From Aminobacter ciceronei (lineage in GTDB: Bacteria; Pseudomonadota; Alphaproteobacteria; Rhizobiales; Rhizobiaceae): a DNA stretch of 64,000 bases. Position 1 is the first letter of the stretch. Every line of letters begins with the position of its first letter. Positions 1 to 8,056 of this stretch are shown here, in pieces. The position numbers were made by a program, and so were the translations under genes. The notes beneath the pieces were generated by a model. It was not told the DNA's origin, searched no databases, and saw only the letters and a list, made by a program, of their open reading frames with translations. The stretch is from NCBI RefSeq assembly GCF_014138625.1, contig NZ_JACJHY010000003.1, positions 124,001-188,000 of the forward strand, in the 5' to 3' direction.

Positions 1-65
1 GCCTGCGCAGGCGCAGCGGTGAGCCAGAGGCTCAAGATCCCCAGGACAGAAGCGCCGGCGCGCAT
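1..65 (-). CDS. Secreted protein, N-terminal fragment (pilus operon, runs off left edge)
   Basis: Only the first 21 codons lie in the window. They encode a typical signal peptide: Met-Arg, a hydrophobic core rich in Leu/Ala, and an A-x-A cleavage site (PAQA). The ATG lies two bases after the TGA of the preceding gene, so the two are translationally linked. The position after a subunit gene and a chaperone-like gene fits an exported pilus-assembly component such as an usher, a second chaperone or a tip protein, but the product cannot be named from this fragment. Confidence 0.6.
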   Translation of the reverse strand, partial: MRAGASVLGILSLWLTAAPAQ

Positions 66-67
66 GT

Positions 68-565
68 TCACTGCCCCGTCTGTTTTGGTGGCGGCGTCTT
101 GCCATCGGTCCAGCCGCTGTCTGCCCAGCCCGCCTTGGAATGCTGCACCGAGCCGGTGACATCGCCTCCGCCGGGTGCACCCAGCCCCATCTTGAGCAGC
201 TTCAGCTCCATCTGCAGCCGCGCCACTTCGAGCTCATAAAGTTTGGAGCAGTCGAGCCGTTTCGGCGTGCGCCCGATCGGGATGACGACGCGGCCATAAG
301 TGGCGATGTCGTTGTTCTCGCGGTTGTTGCCCTGGATCACGCCGACATCGAGATAGGCGCCGCTGCCCGATACGGCCGAACGGCAGGTCGTGCCATCCGC
401 GGCGCGCACCTCGTCCTGGCCTTGCGGCAATGTCACGCCCGGCAAGGAGAAGCCGCTCTGGTTCTGGTTGAGATTGTAGACGTCCTCTGCCCAGGACGCG
501 CAAGGCGTCAATGCGGCGAGGCTCGTGAGCGTCAGAAACGCCGCTGTCCGAGGAATTTTCCGCAT
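68..565 (-). CDS. Secreted protein of unknown function in pilus-like operon
   Basis: The 165-residue product has a Sec signal peptide (about residues 1-26, ending ASWA). The mature part holds two cysteines (CRSAV and LDCSKLYELEV), a Glu/Leu-rich segment around residues 105-128 that could form a short coiled coil, and a Gly/Pro/Lys-rich tail. I do not recognise the family. The start codon lies inside the end of the upstream chaperone-like gene (34-base overlap), which argues for co-translation. It probably acts in the periplasm or at the outer membrane with the pilus-like proteins encoded around it. Confidence 0.65.
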   Translation of the reverse strand: MRKIPRTAAFLTLTSLAALTPCASWAEDVYNLNQNQSGFSLPGVTLPQGQDEVRAADGTTCRSAVSGSGAYLDVGVIQGNNRENNDIATYGRVVIPIGRTPKRLDCSKLYELEVARLQMELKLLKMGLGAPGGGDVTGSVQHSKAGWADSGWTDGKTPPPKQTGQ

Positions 566-921
566 ATTTGAGCCTTGATCTGCGTCTGTTCATTTGGAAA
601 TGGCACGCTTTCCGTACATATACGCACTTTACGCTCATTGTTGCCGTCGAACGGCACGACCACGAGGACCGGTCGTGACGCCTCTGCCCCCAGCATGAAA
701 CTGTCGGGCGCTATCTTGGCGTCGACCGGCTGGAAGTTCTGGTCGTAGACCCGGACATCGATCCGGATCTTCTTGTTGTAGGGGTTGGATGGAAACACCC
801 GCACAGCGAAGGCATCGGTGAAACTCGTCACTTCGCCGCGCATCGGCGACATAGACTGTGCGGACGCGGGGCTGGCCGCCAGACCCATTCCGAGAAATGG
901 AATTGCCAGACTGCGTAACAT
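532..921 (-). CDS. Short periplasmic chaperone-like protein of pilus operon
   Basis: The 129-residue secreted protein has a signal peptide ending at ASPASA. The mature region looks like the N-terminal immunoglobulin-like domain of PapD-type pilus chaperones: alternating beta strands, an F-x-V-R-V-F-P-S-N-P strand, and a late strand that begins RKVRIC. Classical chaperones are about 230-250 residues with two such domains; this one has only one. The ATG at 921 is preceded by AGGGAGAG at good spacing; an in-frame extension to 1245 is low-complexity Pro/Arg/Ser sequence and antisense to the next gene, so it is rejected. The chaperone role is inferred from fold-like pattern and neighbours. Confidence 0.55.
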   Translation of the reverse strand: MLRSLAIPFLGMGLAASPASAQSMSPMRGEVTSFTDAFAVRVFPSNPYNKKIRIDVRVYDQNFQPVDAKIAPDSFMLGAEASRPVLVVVPFDGNNERKVRICTESVPFPNEQTQIKAQICGKFLGQRRF

Positions 922-955
922 CAAGCTCTCCCTGTCTTTCCTGTCTGCGCAGGCG

Positions 956-1429
956 TTACTGGCATGTGACCGTGACGGTGGCCGAATAGTTGCCGGCGGC
1001 GAAGATGTCGGAGCCGGTCTTGGTGCCGGTGAGGTGGACGGTGACGGTGTCGACGCCGGGCGTCGACAGGTTGGAGGAGGCCCCTGTTTCCGCAACCGTA
1101 TGGGCACCTGCCACCGAATAGGTCGGCGCCCAGGTGATCGGGGTGACATCGGCCGGCGGCACGGTGATTGCAGTTGGCGCGCCAATGCTGATCGCGACAT
1201 TGCCCGTTGTGGTGGCCGTGATAGTGCCGGCCACGCCGCCGGCATTGTGCGAGCTCAACGATTGCAGGTCTGGGCTCACCGTCATCGTGCCGCTGCCGTT
1301 GGTGACGACCAGCGTGCAGATTGCCGCGACAGTGCCGTTGAAGGTGACGTTGCCGGTGGCCGCGAGCGCCGGCTGGGCAATAGAGCAAGCCGCTACGGCA
1401 AGACCTGCAGTGAGAATGCAGTATTTCAT
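956..1429 (-). CDS. Spore-coat-U/fimbrial-type secreted subunit
   Basis: The 157-residue product has a signal peptide ending QPALA and a mature domain of about 130 residues that is rich in Thr, Val, Gly and Ala with alternating beta-strand character. One cysteine sits near the mature N-terminus (AAICTLVV) and one at the very C-terminus (TVTVTCQ), as in spore-coat-protein-U and chaperone-usher subunits, where a disulfide closes an incomplete Ig fold. The ATG at 1429 has GGAGAG upstream; a start ten codons earlier has none. It is the first gene of the minus-strand operon and the likely main structural subunit. Confidence 0.7.
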   Translation of the reverse strand: MKYCILTAGLAVAACSIAQPALAATGNVTFNGTVAAICTLVVTNGSGTMTVSPDLQSLSSHNAGGVAGTITATTTGNVAISIGAPTAITVPPADVTPITWAPTYSVAGAHTVAETGASSNLSTPGVDTVTVHLTGTKTGSDIFAAGNYSATVTVTCQ

Positions 1430-2040
1430 TCTGCTCTCCGGGACCGCAAAAAAATGCATCTGTCCTGGAGGCGACGGTGATCCAGTATGGTTAATTTGAT
1501 ATTAACGCCAAACTCTGACCAAAAGTTCGTTTGTATGCATATAATTTATTCTGCATGAATTCGAGATTTTCGACACGGCGTCAATCTCGTTTGCTGTGTT
1601 GAATTAAAGTATATTTTATAAATTGTTTTGTCGCAGCAAATTATTTGCTCGAATTGAGCGGCCATCCCGTCAAGTATCTGTGCGTTACGATTGAACCAGC
1701 CGTGAGGTGAGTATGGTCCACAGCAGCAAGAATATGCTCATCGACTAAGCATGGCGAGACTTTGCCGCAGTCTCTTTCAAACAATATGATCGATGGCTGA
1801 TATAATCTCGCCATGGCGCGCAGCACAAGCATACGAGCTTATGCGGCGTCAGGCCCGCAGTTGACCCAACAGCAGCGGGCGCGAGTTAGCCAAGCTCAAC
1901 CAACCAATGAAGATTGGCGAACCAGCTGATTAGATTGAGCTTGAAAAGCGTCGCCTGGAACTCGATACCTTCAAGGAGCCAAGACGAGAACACGATTTCG
2001 TCACCGCCGGAGGCGGGCCGTCATCATTTGCAGATTGGTG
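1430..2040. other. AT-rich intergenic region with decayed coding remnant
   Basis: This 611-base stretch has no convincing gene. Its first part (about 1480-1640) is clearly more AT-rich than the neighbours and must contain the promoter of the pilus-like operon. Around 1909-2010 one plus-strand frame reads as a plausible charged helix (I-E-L-E-K-R-R-L-E-L-D-T-F-K-E) but is broken by a stop at its start and has no start codon, so it looks like a relic. A 63-codon minus-strand reading frame at 1641-1832 has no ribosome-binding site and an unlikely composition. Confidence 0.4.
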
Positions 2041-2307
2041 CTACTGCTTGGAGCCGCCACTGGGTTGCTTTGACGCTTCGATCAGGTCCGCCTGGCGGAC
2101 GAGGCCTTCTGCGATTTTCCGTGCCTGGTGCGGCTTTATCAGAAGTTCCACACTCTCAGCCGTGGCCTCTCCACGACGAACCCGCTCGATATGCTCCTGG
2201 GAGGTCACATACTCAAGACGAACAATAAGGTTCCCCGGCTCCAACGCGTTGATATGCACGTTGATCAGGTTCGGTGTGTTGGTCGTGTTTTCAAATTTTG
2301 CAGGCAT
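2041..2307 (-). CDS. Hypothetical small protein
   Basis: The 88-residue product begins M-P-A-K-F-E-N-T and has a first half with beta-strand-like alternation (LINVHINALEPGNLIVRLEYV) followed by charged helices and a Ser/Gly/Lys tail. The start is supported by GGAAGGAACG placed eight bases upstream. No signal peptide or membrane segment is visible. It stands alone between an AT-rich region and a divergent transporter gene. I do not recognise the family. Confidence 0.55.
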   Translation of the reverse strand: MPAKFENTTNTPNLINVHINALEPGNLIVRLEYVTSQEHIERVRRGEATAESVELLIKPHQARKIAEGLVRQADLIEASKQPSGGSKQ

Positions 2308-2525
2308 GGGCGTTCCTTCCGAATCTGCGGATCATGCCGCTCCACCAACCAATAGTCCATCAGCCGCCTCAACGCACTTCTCGCCAACGAGTGCGATCGA
2401 CCGTGATCAGAGATGAAACCCGAAGCCGTCGCAATGGGCAGGTCTTTCCCTCCGGGTCATCATCGTATAGGATAAAAAGTCAATAAATTCAAATATTTGA
2501 TCGATAGCGTCAGGAAAATTGAAGC

Positions 2526-3440
2526 ATGCGCCCGCGCCATCTGCTGCTCGCCCTGAGCATTGTTCTGATCTGGGGCGTCAACTTCGCCATCATCAAAATC
2601 GGCCTCAAGCAGGTGTCGCCACTGGCCCTCGGCGTCGCCCGCTTCTTCCTGGCTGCCTTCCCGTGGGTCTTCTTCATCAAGCGCCCGAACGTGCCGCTGT
2701 CGATGATCGCTACCTATGGCCTGCTGATTTTTGCGTTGCAGTTCGGCTTGCTGTTCACGGGGATGAAGATCGGCATGAGTGCGGGGCTGTCGTCGCTGAT
2801 CCTGCAGTTGCAGGTGTTCTTCACCATCGGCCTGTCGATGATCCTGCTCGGCGAGCGGCCGACACCCTGGCAGTTGGCCGGCGCTGCGCTGGCGTTTGGC
2901 GGCGTCGGGCTGGTTGGGCTGCATGTCGGTGGTGACGTGACCATGGTCGGATTGTTGCTGCTGATCGCAGCGGCTGCTGCCTGGGGCGGCGGCAACGTCG
3001 TTTCCAAGCAGATTTCGCAGCGTGCCGCCACGGCACCCAACGTGCTCGGCCTCGTCGTCTGGGGCAGCCTCTTCGCCTTGCCGCCGCTGCTGGTCGTGGC
3101 ATTGGTCCTCGACCCCGAGCATTTCGTCAGCAGCTTCACCGGGCTCGACTGGGCGTCGGTCGGCTCGATCGCCTATATCGTCTATCTCTCCACGCTGTTC
3201 GGCTTTGCGGCCTGGAGCGGGCTCCTGGCGCGCTATCCGGTTTCGACCGTTGCGCCCTTCACCTTGCTGGTGCCGGTGTTCGGTTTCCTCGGTTCGGCGG
3301 TGCTGCTGGGCGAGCCACTACAAGACTGGAAGCTGGTGGCTTCCAGTCTTGTCATCGCCGGACTGTGCATCAACCTGTTCGGGCCACGGCTGTTTTCGCG
3401 TCCGCAGCGGTCAGTTGCCCCGCCTCCCAGCCCAGAATAG
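2526..3440 (+). CDS. EamA/DMT-family transporter
   Basis: The 304-residue integral membrane protein has about ten predicted transmembrane helices arranged as two EamA repeats: residues 1-135, starting LLLALSIVLIWGVNFAIIK, and a second half starting near LLLLIAAAAAWGGGNVVSK. This is the drug/metabolite transporter layout, used for export of amino acids or other small metabolites. The substrate cannot be read from sequence. The 3' end overlaps the convergent AraC/MGMT gene by 71 bases. Confidence 0.85.
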   Translation: MRPRHLLLALSIVLIWGVNFAIIKIGLKQVSPLALGVARFFLAAFPWVFFIKRPNVPLSMIATYGLLIFALQFGLLFTGMKIGMSAGLSSLILQLQVFFTIGLSMILLGERPTPWQLAGAALAFGGVGLVGLHVGGDVTMVGLLLLIAAAAAWGGGNVVSKQISQRAATAPNVLGLVVWGSLFALPPLLVVALVLDPEHFVSSFTGLDWASVGSIAYIVYLSTLFGFAAWSGLLARYPVSTVAPFTLLVPVFGFLGSAVLLGEPLQDWKLVASSLVIAGLCINLFGPRLFSRPQRSVAPPPSPE

Positions 3441-4296
3441 CCCGCTTGCGTGTCAGACCCCAGTGGTAGCCGGTCAGCGCGCCCGACTTTCCAAGCGCCC
3501 GGTGGCAAGGCACGACGAACGACAGCGGGTTGGCTCCGACGGCAGCGCCAACCGCCCGGCTTGCCTTGGGCGAGCCGACTTCCGAGGCGATCGCAGAATA
3601 GCTGCAGGCCCGACCCATCGGGATCTTGAGCAGCGCCTCCCACACCCGCACCTGGAAGTCGGAGCCGATCATGACCACGCGCAAGGGCTGATCCTGGCGC
3701 CAGCGCGTCGGGTCGAAGATGTGTGCGGCATAAGGGGCCGTTGCACTCATGTCCTCGACATAGGTGGCGTTCGGCCAGCGGCCGGACATGTCGGCGAAGG
3801 CGGCGCGCTCTTCGCCGGCGTCGTTGAAGGACAGGCCGGCGAGGCCGCGGTCGGTGACCATGACAAGCGCCACGCCGAAGGGCGAGATGTGAAAGCCGTA
3901 GCGGATGGTGTGCCCGGCGCCGCGTGTCTTGTAGTCACCCGGCGACATCGCCTCATGGGTGACGAACAGGTCGTGCAGGCGGCCCGGCCCCGACATGCCG
4001 ACCTCGAATGAGGTTTCGAGCAGCGGCAGGCCGTCGTCGAGCAGCTTGCGGGCGTGGTCGAGCGTCACCGCCTGCAGGAAGGCTTTCGGCGACAGGCCGG
4101 CCCAACGGCTGAACAGCTTCTGCAAGCTTGTCGGTGTCTCGCCGACCTCGGCGGCCAGCGTCTCGAGCGACGGCTGGTCGCGGTAGTCGAGGCTGATCTT
4201 TTCGATCACCCGGCGCACAGTCTCATACTCCGAACCGGTCGGCGTGATGTCGTGCTGCAGCGTGGCGACAGGTTTCATTTGCGTCTGGGCGTTCAT
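3370..4296 (-). CDS. AraC-type regulator fused to O6-methylguanine-DNA methyltransferase
   Basis: The 308-residue protein combines an AraC helix-turn-helix region (about residues 25-105: SLETLAAEVGETPTSLQKLFSRWAGLSPKAF) with a methylated-DNA protein-cysteine methyltransferase domain (about 215-300). The acceptor cysteine is Cys264 in the V-P-C-H-R motif. It lacks the N-terminal zinc-binding domain of E. coli Ada that senses methylphosphotriesters, so it should repair O6-alkylguanine but may not be methyl-switched in the same way. The ATG at 4296 has AAGGAGAT upstream; an in-frame start 22 codons earlier overlaps the neighbouring gene and is less likely. Its 3' end overlaps the convergent EamA gene. 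Confidence 0.88.
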   Translation of the reverse strand: MNAQTQMKPVATLQHDITPTGSEYETVRRVIEKISLDYRDQPSLETLAAEVGETPTSLQKLFSRWAGLSPKAFLQAVTLDHARKLLDDGLPLLETSFEVGMSGPGRLHDLFVTHEAMSPGDYKTRGAGHTIRYGFHISPFGVALVMVTDRGLAGLSFNDAGEERAAFADMSGRWPNATYVEDMSATAPYAAHIFDPTRWRQDQPLRVVMIGSDFQVRVWEALLKIPMGRACSYSAIASEVGSPKASRAVGAAVGANPLSFVVPCHRALGKSGALTGYHWGLTRKRAILGWEAGQLTAADAKTAVARTG

Positions 4297-4358
4297 GGCT
4301 TGATCTCCTTGGACGCCAATGTCGCGTTGGCTGTGGGTATTTCCCACCCGATTCCTGC

Positions 4359-4853
4359 TCATCTGCTCCTTGCGGTTGCAAGAGCCCGCGAAAAAGCCGT
4401 GGCAAAGCTCTCGCGGTCATCGGGGTTGAGGAAACTTCCGATCGCTACGCTGTTGTCACGCGTCTCGACCGCCATGCCGGTGATGCCGATCTCGTCATGA
4501 CGGGAAACTGCGAATCGCGTCCAGAACGGATTGAAATGGTATTGCTCCGACTTGCCCGACGGGGCGGTCTTGAGGATGTCGAGGCTGGTGCGGGAGACGC
4601 TGACCTCCTCTCGGGCGCGCGCGGCGCGATAATTGAGCCGGAAGGCGACATAAAGGGCTACGACGTCGAGGCCGAGGAAGCCGAAGATCGGCCAGGCACC
4701 GTGGCTGAGAAATATGGCGCCGGTGACCATGCAGCCAAAGGTCAGCGAACCCATCAAGATCATGAATCCGGTGTGCCCGAGCGAGCGGTGCGGCAGAAGC
4801 AACGCTTTGAAGAATGGCTCGTCGGCTGCAAAAGTGGCGTTTGTCTCGCTCAT
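4359..4853 (-). CDS. DUF2244 family membrane protein
   Basis: The 164-residue protein has two adjacent hydrophobic segments (about residues 28-70: FMILMGSLTFGCMVTGAIFL and WPIFGFLGLDVVALYVAF) followed by a beta-rich cytoplasmic part with the R-x-N-Y-R motif common in DUF2244 proteins. The family is widespread in alphaproteobacteria, but the function is unknown. It is divergent from nth, with only 22 bases between start codons, so the two promoters must overlap neighbouring coding sequence. The ATG at 4853 is preferred over a TTG three codons upstream. Confidence 0.75.
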   Translation of the reverse strand: MSETNATFAADEPFFKALLLPHRSLGHTGFMILMGSLTFGCMVTGAIFLSHGAWPIFGFLGLDVVALYVAFRLNYRAARAREEVSVSRTSLDILKTAPSGKSEQYHFNPFWTRFAVSRHDEIGITGMAVETRDNSVAIGSFLNPDDRESFATAFSRALATARSR

Positions 4854-4875
4854 GCCTGACAATTATAGAGGGGCG

Positions 4876-5682
4876 ATGAAAAACCCCAAGCCCAAAGATA
4901 AGGCCAAGGCCCTGCCGAAAGGCCGCACGTCCGGTGCCGCAGCCAAACCGCGCGCCACGCGCCGCCGTTCACTCTATTCGGCGGCCGAAGTGCACGAGAT
5001 CTTCCGCCGCTTTTCGGTCCAGCGGCCGGAGCCGAAGGGCGAGCTCGAACACGTCAACGCGTTCACGCTTTTGGTTGCGGTGGTGCTGTCGGCGCAGGCG
5101 ACCGACGCCGGCGTCAACAAGGCGACGCGCGCGCTGTTTGCCATCGCAGACACGCCCGAGAAGATGCTGGCACTGGGGGAGGAAATCGTGGGCCAGCACA
5201 TCCGCACCATCGGTCTGTGGCGCAACAAGGCCAAGAACGTGATCGCCCTGTCCGAGGTGCTGATCCGTGATCATGGTGGTGCGGTGCCCGACGACCGCGA
5301 CCAGCTCGTCGAGCTGCCCGGCGTTGGCCGCAAGACCGCCAATGTCGTGCTCAACATGGCCTTCGGCCAACACACCATGGCCGTCGACACCCACATATTG
5401 CGCATCGGCAACCGCATCGGTCTGGCACCTGGCAAGACGCCCGAGCAGGTCGAAGATACGCTGGTCAGGATCATCCCTGACGAGTTCATGCGCCATGCCC
5501 ATCACTGGCTGATCCTGCATGGCCGTTATGTCTGCAAGGCACGCAAGCCCGACTGCTGGCGTTGCGTCATCGCCGATATCTGCAAGTCGCCTGACAAGTC
5601 GACCAGCGAACCGGCGCCGCTGGTGCCTCTCGACGACATCGACCCGATCGAGGTCGCCGAAGCCGAAGTGGCGGCTCAGTAG
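4876..5682 (+). CDS. nth: Endonuclease III (DNA glycosylase/AP lyase)
   Basis: The 268-residue base-excision repair enzyme removes oxidised pyrimidines and cleaves at abasic sites. The helix-hairpin-helix motif LPGVGRKTAN carries catalytic Lys153, and Asp171 follows in A-V-D-T-H. Near the C-terminus the 4Fe-4S cysteines follow the C-x6-C-x2-C-x5-C pattern (CKARKPDCWRCVIADIC). A Lys/Arg-rich N-terminal extension of about 30 residues is usual in rhizobial forms. The ATG at 4876 follows AGAGGGG; starts further upstream would overlap the divergent DUF2244 gene. The 3' end overlaps the next minus-strand gene by seven bases. Confidence 0.95.
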   Translation: MKNPKPKDKAKALPKGRTSGAAAKPRATRRRSLYSAAEVHEIFRRFSVQRPEPKGELEHVNAFTLLVAVVLSAQATDAGVNKATRALFAIADTPEKMLALGEEIVGQHIRTIGLWRNKAKNVIALSEVLIRDHGGAVPDDRDQLVELPGVGRKTANVVLNMAFGQHTMAVDTHILRIGNRIGLAPGKTPEQVEDTLVRIIPDEFMRHAHHWLILHGRYVCKARKPDCWRCVIADICKSPDKSTSEPAPLVPLDDIDPIEVAEAEVAAQ

Positions 5683-6116
5683 CCGCGCGCCATCGCCGCC
5701 GCAAATATCGGGATCAGCGCGAACACGGCGATCTCGGCCTTGAGGAAGTTGCGCACCCTGGCAATCTCGGCATTCGGGACGACATAAGCCTCGCCACCGC
5801 CGGCGCCACGCCAGCGCGCGATACGGATCGTGGGTGCGATCGACAGCAGGCCTACGGCCGCGAACGCCACCATCTTGGCCCAGAAGGTCGGGTTGTAGAT
5901 ATAGAACTCCCAGCCCTTCAGTCCGAAATAGACACGCGACGCGCCGATGAGCACCAGCAGTGCTGCAAGTCCACCATAGACCGCGTCGATGCGTCCGAGC
6001 AGTGCGAGATTGCGCCGGCCGAGCCCGGGGCGAACCAGTATCACCTCGGCAGCGAGCACGCCCGCAAGGGAGAATGCCAGGAGGTGGTGAATGATGGTCA
6101 GGATAAGGTCAGTCAT
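5676..6116 (-). CDS. DUF2214 family membrane protein
   Basis: The 146-residue integral membrane protein has four predicted helices (about residues 5-27, 45-65, 80-100 and 125-143) and conserved elements of the DUF2214 family, including H-H-L-L-A-F in helix 1 and the YFGLKGWEFY loop followed by FWAKM. Paired histidines in helix 1 could bind a cofactor, but no role is established. The ATG at 6116 has GAGG upstream. It is convergent with nth. Confidence 0.75.
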   Translation of the reverse strand: MTDLILTIIHHLLAFSLAGVLAAEVILVRPGLGRRNLALLGRIDAVYGGLAALLVLIGASRVYFGLKGWEFYIYNPTFWAKMVAFAAVGLLSIAPTIRIARWRGAGGGEAYVVPNAEIARVRNFLKAEIAVFALIPIFAAAMARGY

Positions 6117-6257
6117 CAGTGCCTCGTGATGCGACTCGACCGCGGCACCTTAGCAACGGACGTAGGGCAAGCATATGACGAGGCAGATGTCAGCAAATGT
6201 CAGCTGTCTGTCACTTGTCGAATTGACGAAGAGACTGAGGAAATACACGTTTCAACC

Positions 6258-6485
6258 ATGGCGCTGACACGACAGATCAATCCGATGCCCGACTGGATCC
6301 GCAACGAGCTCGTCTCGCGTGGCTTGGTCGGCGCCTATGAGGGGCGGCCAGACTACCAGCGCAATGATTATCTTGGCTGGATCGATCGCGCCAAGCTGGC
6401 GACGACCCGCCGCAAGCGGCTCGACCAGATGCTGGATGAGCTCGATCGTGGCGACGTCTATATGCGGATGGCCTGGCACGGTTAG
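6258..6485 (+). CDS. Small YdeI/OmpD-associated-like protein
   Basis: The 75-residue protein resembles the C-terminal helical part of YdeI/OmpD-associated family proteins: a R-x-D-Y-x-R-x-D-Y-L-G-W-I-D-x-A-K segment followed by T-T-R-R-K-R-L-D-x-M-L-D-E-L. In that family this region follows a longer domain, which is absent here. The ATG at 6258 is preferred because the longer in-frame extension runs across the divergent promoter region; the nearest purine-rich site (GAGGAAAT) is somewhat distant. Function unknown. Confidence 0.6.
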   Translation: MALTRQINPMPDWIRNELVSRGLVGAYEGRPDYQRNDYLGWIDRAKLATTRRKRLDQMLDELDRGDVYMRMAWHG

Positions 6486-6661
6486 AGCATGGTTCTGAAA
6501 GCAGGGACGGTTTCGGATAAGACCCCACGAGGAAGCCCGGGCCGTTCCATTTCTCGGACTAGGACAGGTTGGCCACTGGCGGACAGCGTCACTGGGTTCT
6601 GGCCTGCTGTTCTGCCGGCCATCTGTGCTAGACCCGCTGCCATTGTCCATGGAGATCGACG

Positions 6662-7222
6662 ATGGCCGCCTTTTCCCTTGCCGACATTCCCGTCATCGAG
6701 ACCGAGCGAACGGTGCTGCGGCCGCATCGGCTTGAAGACTTCGATGCCTATGCCGGGATGTGGGCCGATCCGGTCGTCACGCGCTTCATCGCCAAGCCGC
6801 GCACACGCGAGGAAAGCTGGCAGCGTTTCCTCCGTCATGCCGGTTCATGGTCGCTGATTGGCTACGGTTTCTGGGCGATCGAGGAAAAGGCGACGGGCCG
6901 CTTCATCGGCGAAGCGGGTTTCCACGATCTCAAGCGTGACATCACGCCTTCGATAGAAGGTATCCCTGAGGCCGGCTGGGGTTTTGTCGCTGACATGCAC
7001 GGCAAGGGCATCGCCAGCGAGACGGTCGCGGCCTTCGTGCGCTGGGCCGACAGCCGCTTTGCCGGCCCTACCGTCTGCATCATCGATCCGGCAAACGGTG
7101 CGTCGTTGCGGGTCGCCGAGAAGAACGGCTACCGCGAGACCGGCCGGACCACCTATCACGGTGAGCCGACCATCCTGCTAGAGCGGAGAGGTTCGGTTGG
7201 GTCAGCCGCCCACGGCGGTTGA
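6662..7222 (+). CDS. GNAT-family N-acetyltransferase (RimJ/RimL type)
   Basis: The 186-residue protein has the RimJ/RimL layout: an opening strand P-V-I-E-T-E-R-x-x-L-R, a D-F-x-A-Y helix, the acetyl-CoA-binding stretch near residues 112-125 (FVADMHGKGIASETVAAF, a Q/R-x-x-G-x-G/A variant), and a closing A-N-G-A-S-L-R-V-A-E-K-N-G-Y motif. It probably acetylates an amino group on a small molecule or protein N-terminus; the substrate cannot be told. GGAGATC precedes the ATG. It overlaps the convergent peptidase gene by 21 bases. Confidence 0.85.
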   Translation: MAAFSLADIPVIETERTVLRPHRLEDFDAYAGMWADPVVTRFIAKPRTREESWQRFLRHAGSWSLIGYGFWAIEEKATGRFIGEAGFHDLKRDITPSIEGIPEAGWGFVADMHGKGIASETVAAFVRWADSRFAGPTVCIIDPANGASLRVAEKNGYRETGRTTYHGEPTILLERRGSVGSAAHGG

Positions 7223-7774
7223 GGTGACCGGCTTGGCGCCGCCGATGCGTTCCCAGCTTCGGCCGTTGCCCTGAGCCTGGCGCGCGAAATAATTGTAGGG
7301 CGTGCTGGACCAGTCGCGGACCGAACTGGTCAGGTTGTCCAGGATCAGGTCGCCCTCGTTGGTGCGCACCGTCAGCACCGTGTGGCCCTGGCCGCGGTAG
7401 CGCGCCACCGTCAAAAGCAACGCCGAACCGGGCCAGCCGCGCTTCAGCAATTCGCGCTTCTTCAGGATCGCGAAATCCTCGCAATCGCCTGATGAAACCG
7501 GCACGCGCCAGTCATCGCCGATATCGTTGCGTTCCTTGATGCGCGAATTGACGGCGCGGTTGATCTGCTTGAGCTCGGACTTGAGGTCGGCGTGCAAGGC
7601 AACAACCTTGCTGCCGCCGGATGTGCTGCACAGGCCCGGCTCACGGCCGCAGAACGAGGCGAATGCGGGCGGCGCAAAAGCCTTACCCTTGGTCTCCATG
7701 GTCGTTCCGGCCTGGGCAGCAAGCGTACAGGCAAACGACGCCGATAGCGCGATCAGCGCGACGATACTTTTCAC
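7202..7774 (-). CDS. Bacterial transglutaminase-like cysteine peptidase (BTLCP)
   Basis: The 190-residue exported protein has a signal peptide ending in AAQAG. The predicted triad is Cys98 (SGDCEDFA), His131 (GHTVLTV) and Asp146 (LILDN), the pattern of the rhizobial BTLCP family. These are periplasmic proteins with a papain-like fold; their substrates are largely unknown. It is a single gene with its own upstream region on the far side of the ABC transporter operon. Its stop lies inside the convergent acetyltransferase gene. Confidence 0.85.
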   Translation of the reverse strand: MKSIVALIALSASFACTLAAQAGTTMETKGKAFAPPAFASFCGREPGLCSTSGGSKVVALHADLKSELKQINRAVNSRIKERNDIGDDWRVPVSSGDCEDFAILKKRELLKRGWPGSALLLTVARYRGQGHTVLTVRTNEGDLILDNLTSSVRDWSSTPYNYFARQAQGNGRSWERIGGAKPVTSTAVGG

Positions 7775-7996
7775 AGTGGTAGTCCCCGATGCGTAGAAAA
7801 AGGATGACGTGTGTCGGTTAATGAGCGGTTGCTAAAATGACGATTGGTCGCAAACGAGGCAGCGCCCCTAACAAATTGTAAACCGAACACATAAGAGTTG
7901 AGACATTGTCCCACCGGCCGGTCGCAGGGGCGGCGAACCGAGGCTCTTGGCGGGACGTTCCCCGATGAAAAAACTGCAACTCAGCCTGTCGAGGCG

Positions 7997-8025
7997 TTGA
8001 CATCGCTTCGGCCGTTTTGCAGAAT
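7997..8025 (+). promoter_or_regulatory. Candidate sigma-70 promoter of the amino-acid-type ABC operon
   Basis: A TTGACA box (7997-8002) is separated by 17 bases from CAGAAT (8020-8025). Transcription would begin near 8032, inside the palindrome described next and upstream of the TTG start at 8057. Confidence 0.5.
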
Positions 8026-8038
8026 GAAACCGGTTTCA
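8025..8038. promoter_or_regulatory. LacI-type operator
   Basis: TGAAACCGGTTTCA is a perfect 14-base palindrome with the central C-G step typical of LacI/GalR-family operators. It touches the -10 box and covers the expected transcription start, which suits repression. The likely ligand-controlled repressor is the LacI-family protein encoded at the other end of the operon (11922-12920). Confidence 0.65.
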
Positions 8039-8056
8039 CTTTTGGGAACGTGCCGC

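Noticed and set aside
532-1245. 237-codon version of the chaperone-like gene
   Set aside because: The added N-terminus is Pro/Arg/Ser low-complexity sequence lying over the upstream subunit gene, while the start at 921 has a good ribosome-binding site followed by a signal peptide.
1909-2228. Plus-strand reading frame with charged helix-like stretch
   Set aside because: Interrupted by an in-frame stop near its beginning, no ribosome-binding site, and its downstream part is antisense to the better supported gene at 2041-2307.
7898-8056. N-terminal extension of permease 1, including ATG 8024
   Set aside because: It lies in the promoter and operator; the TTG at 8057 has a ribosome-binding site and gives the normal family length.
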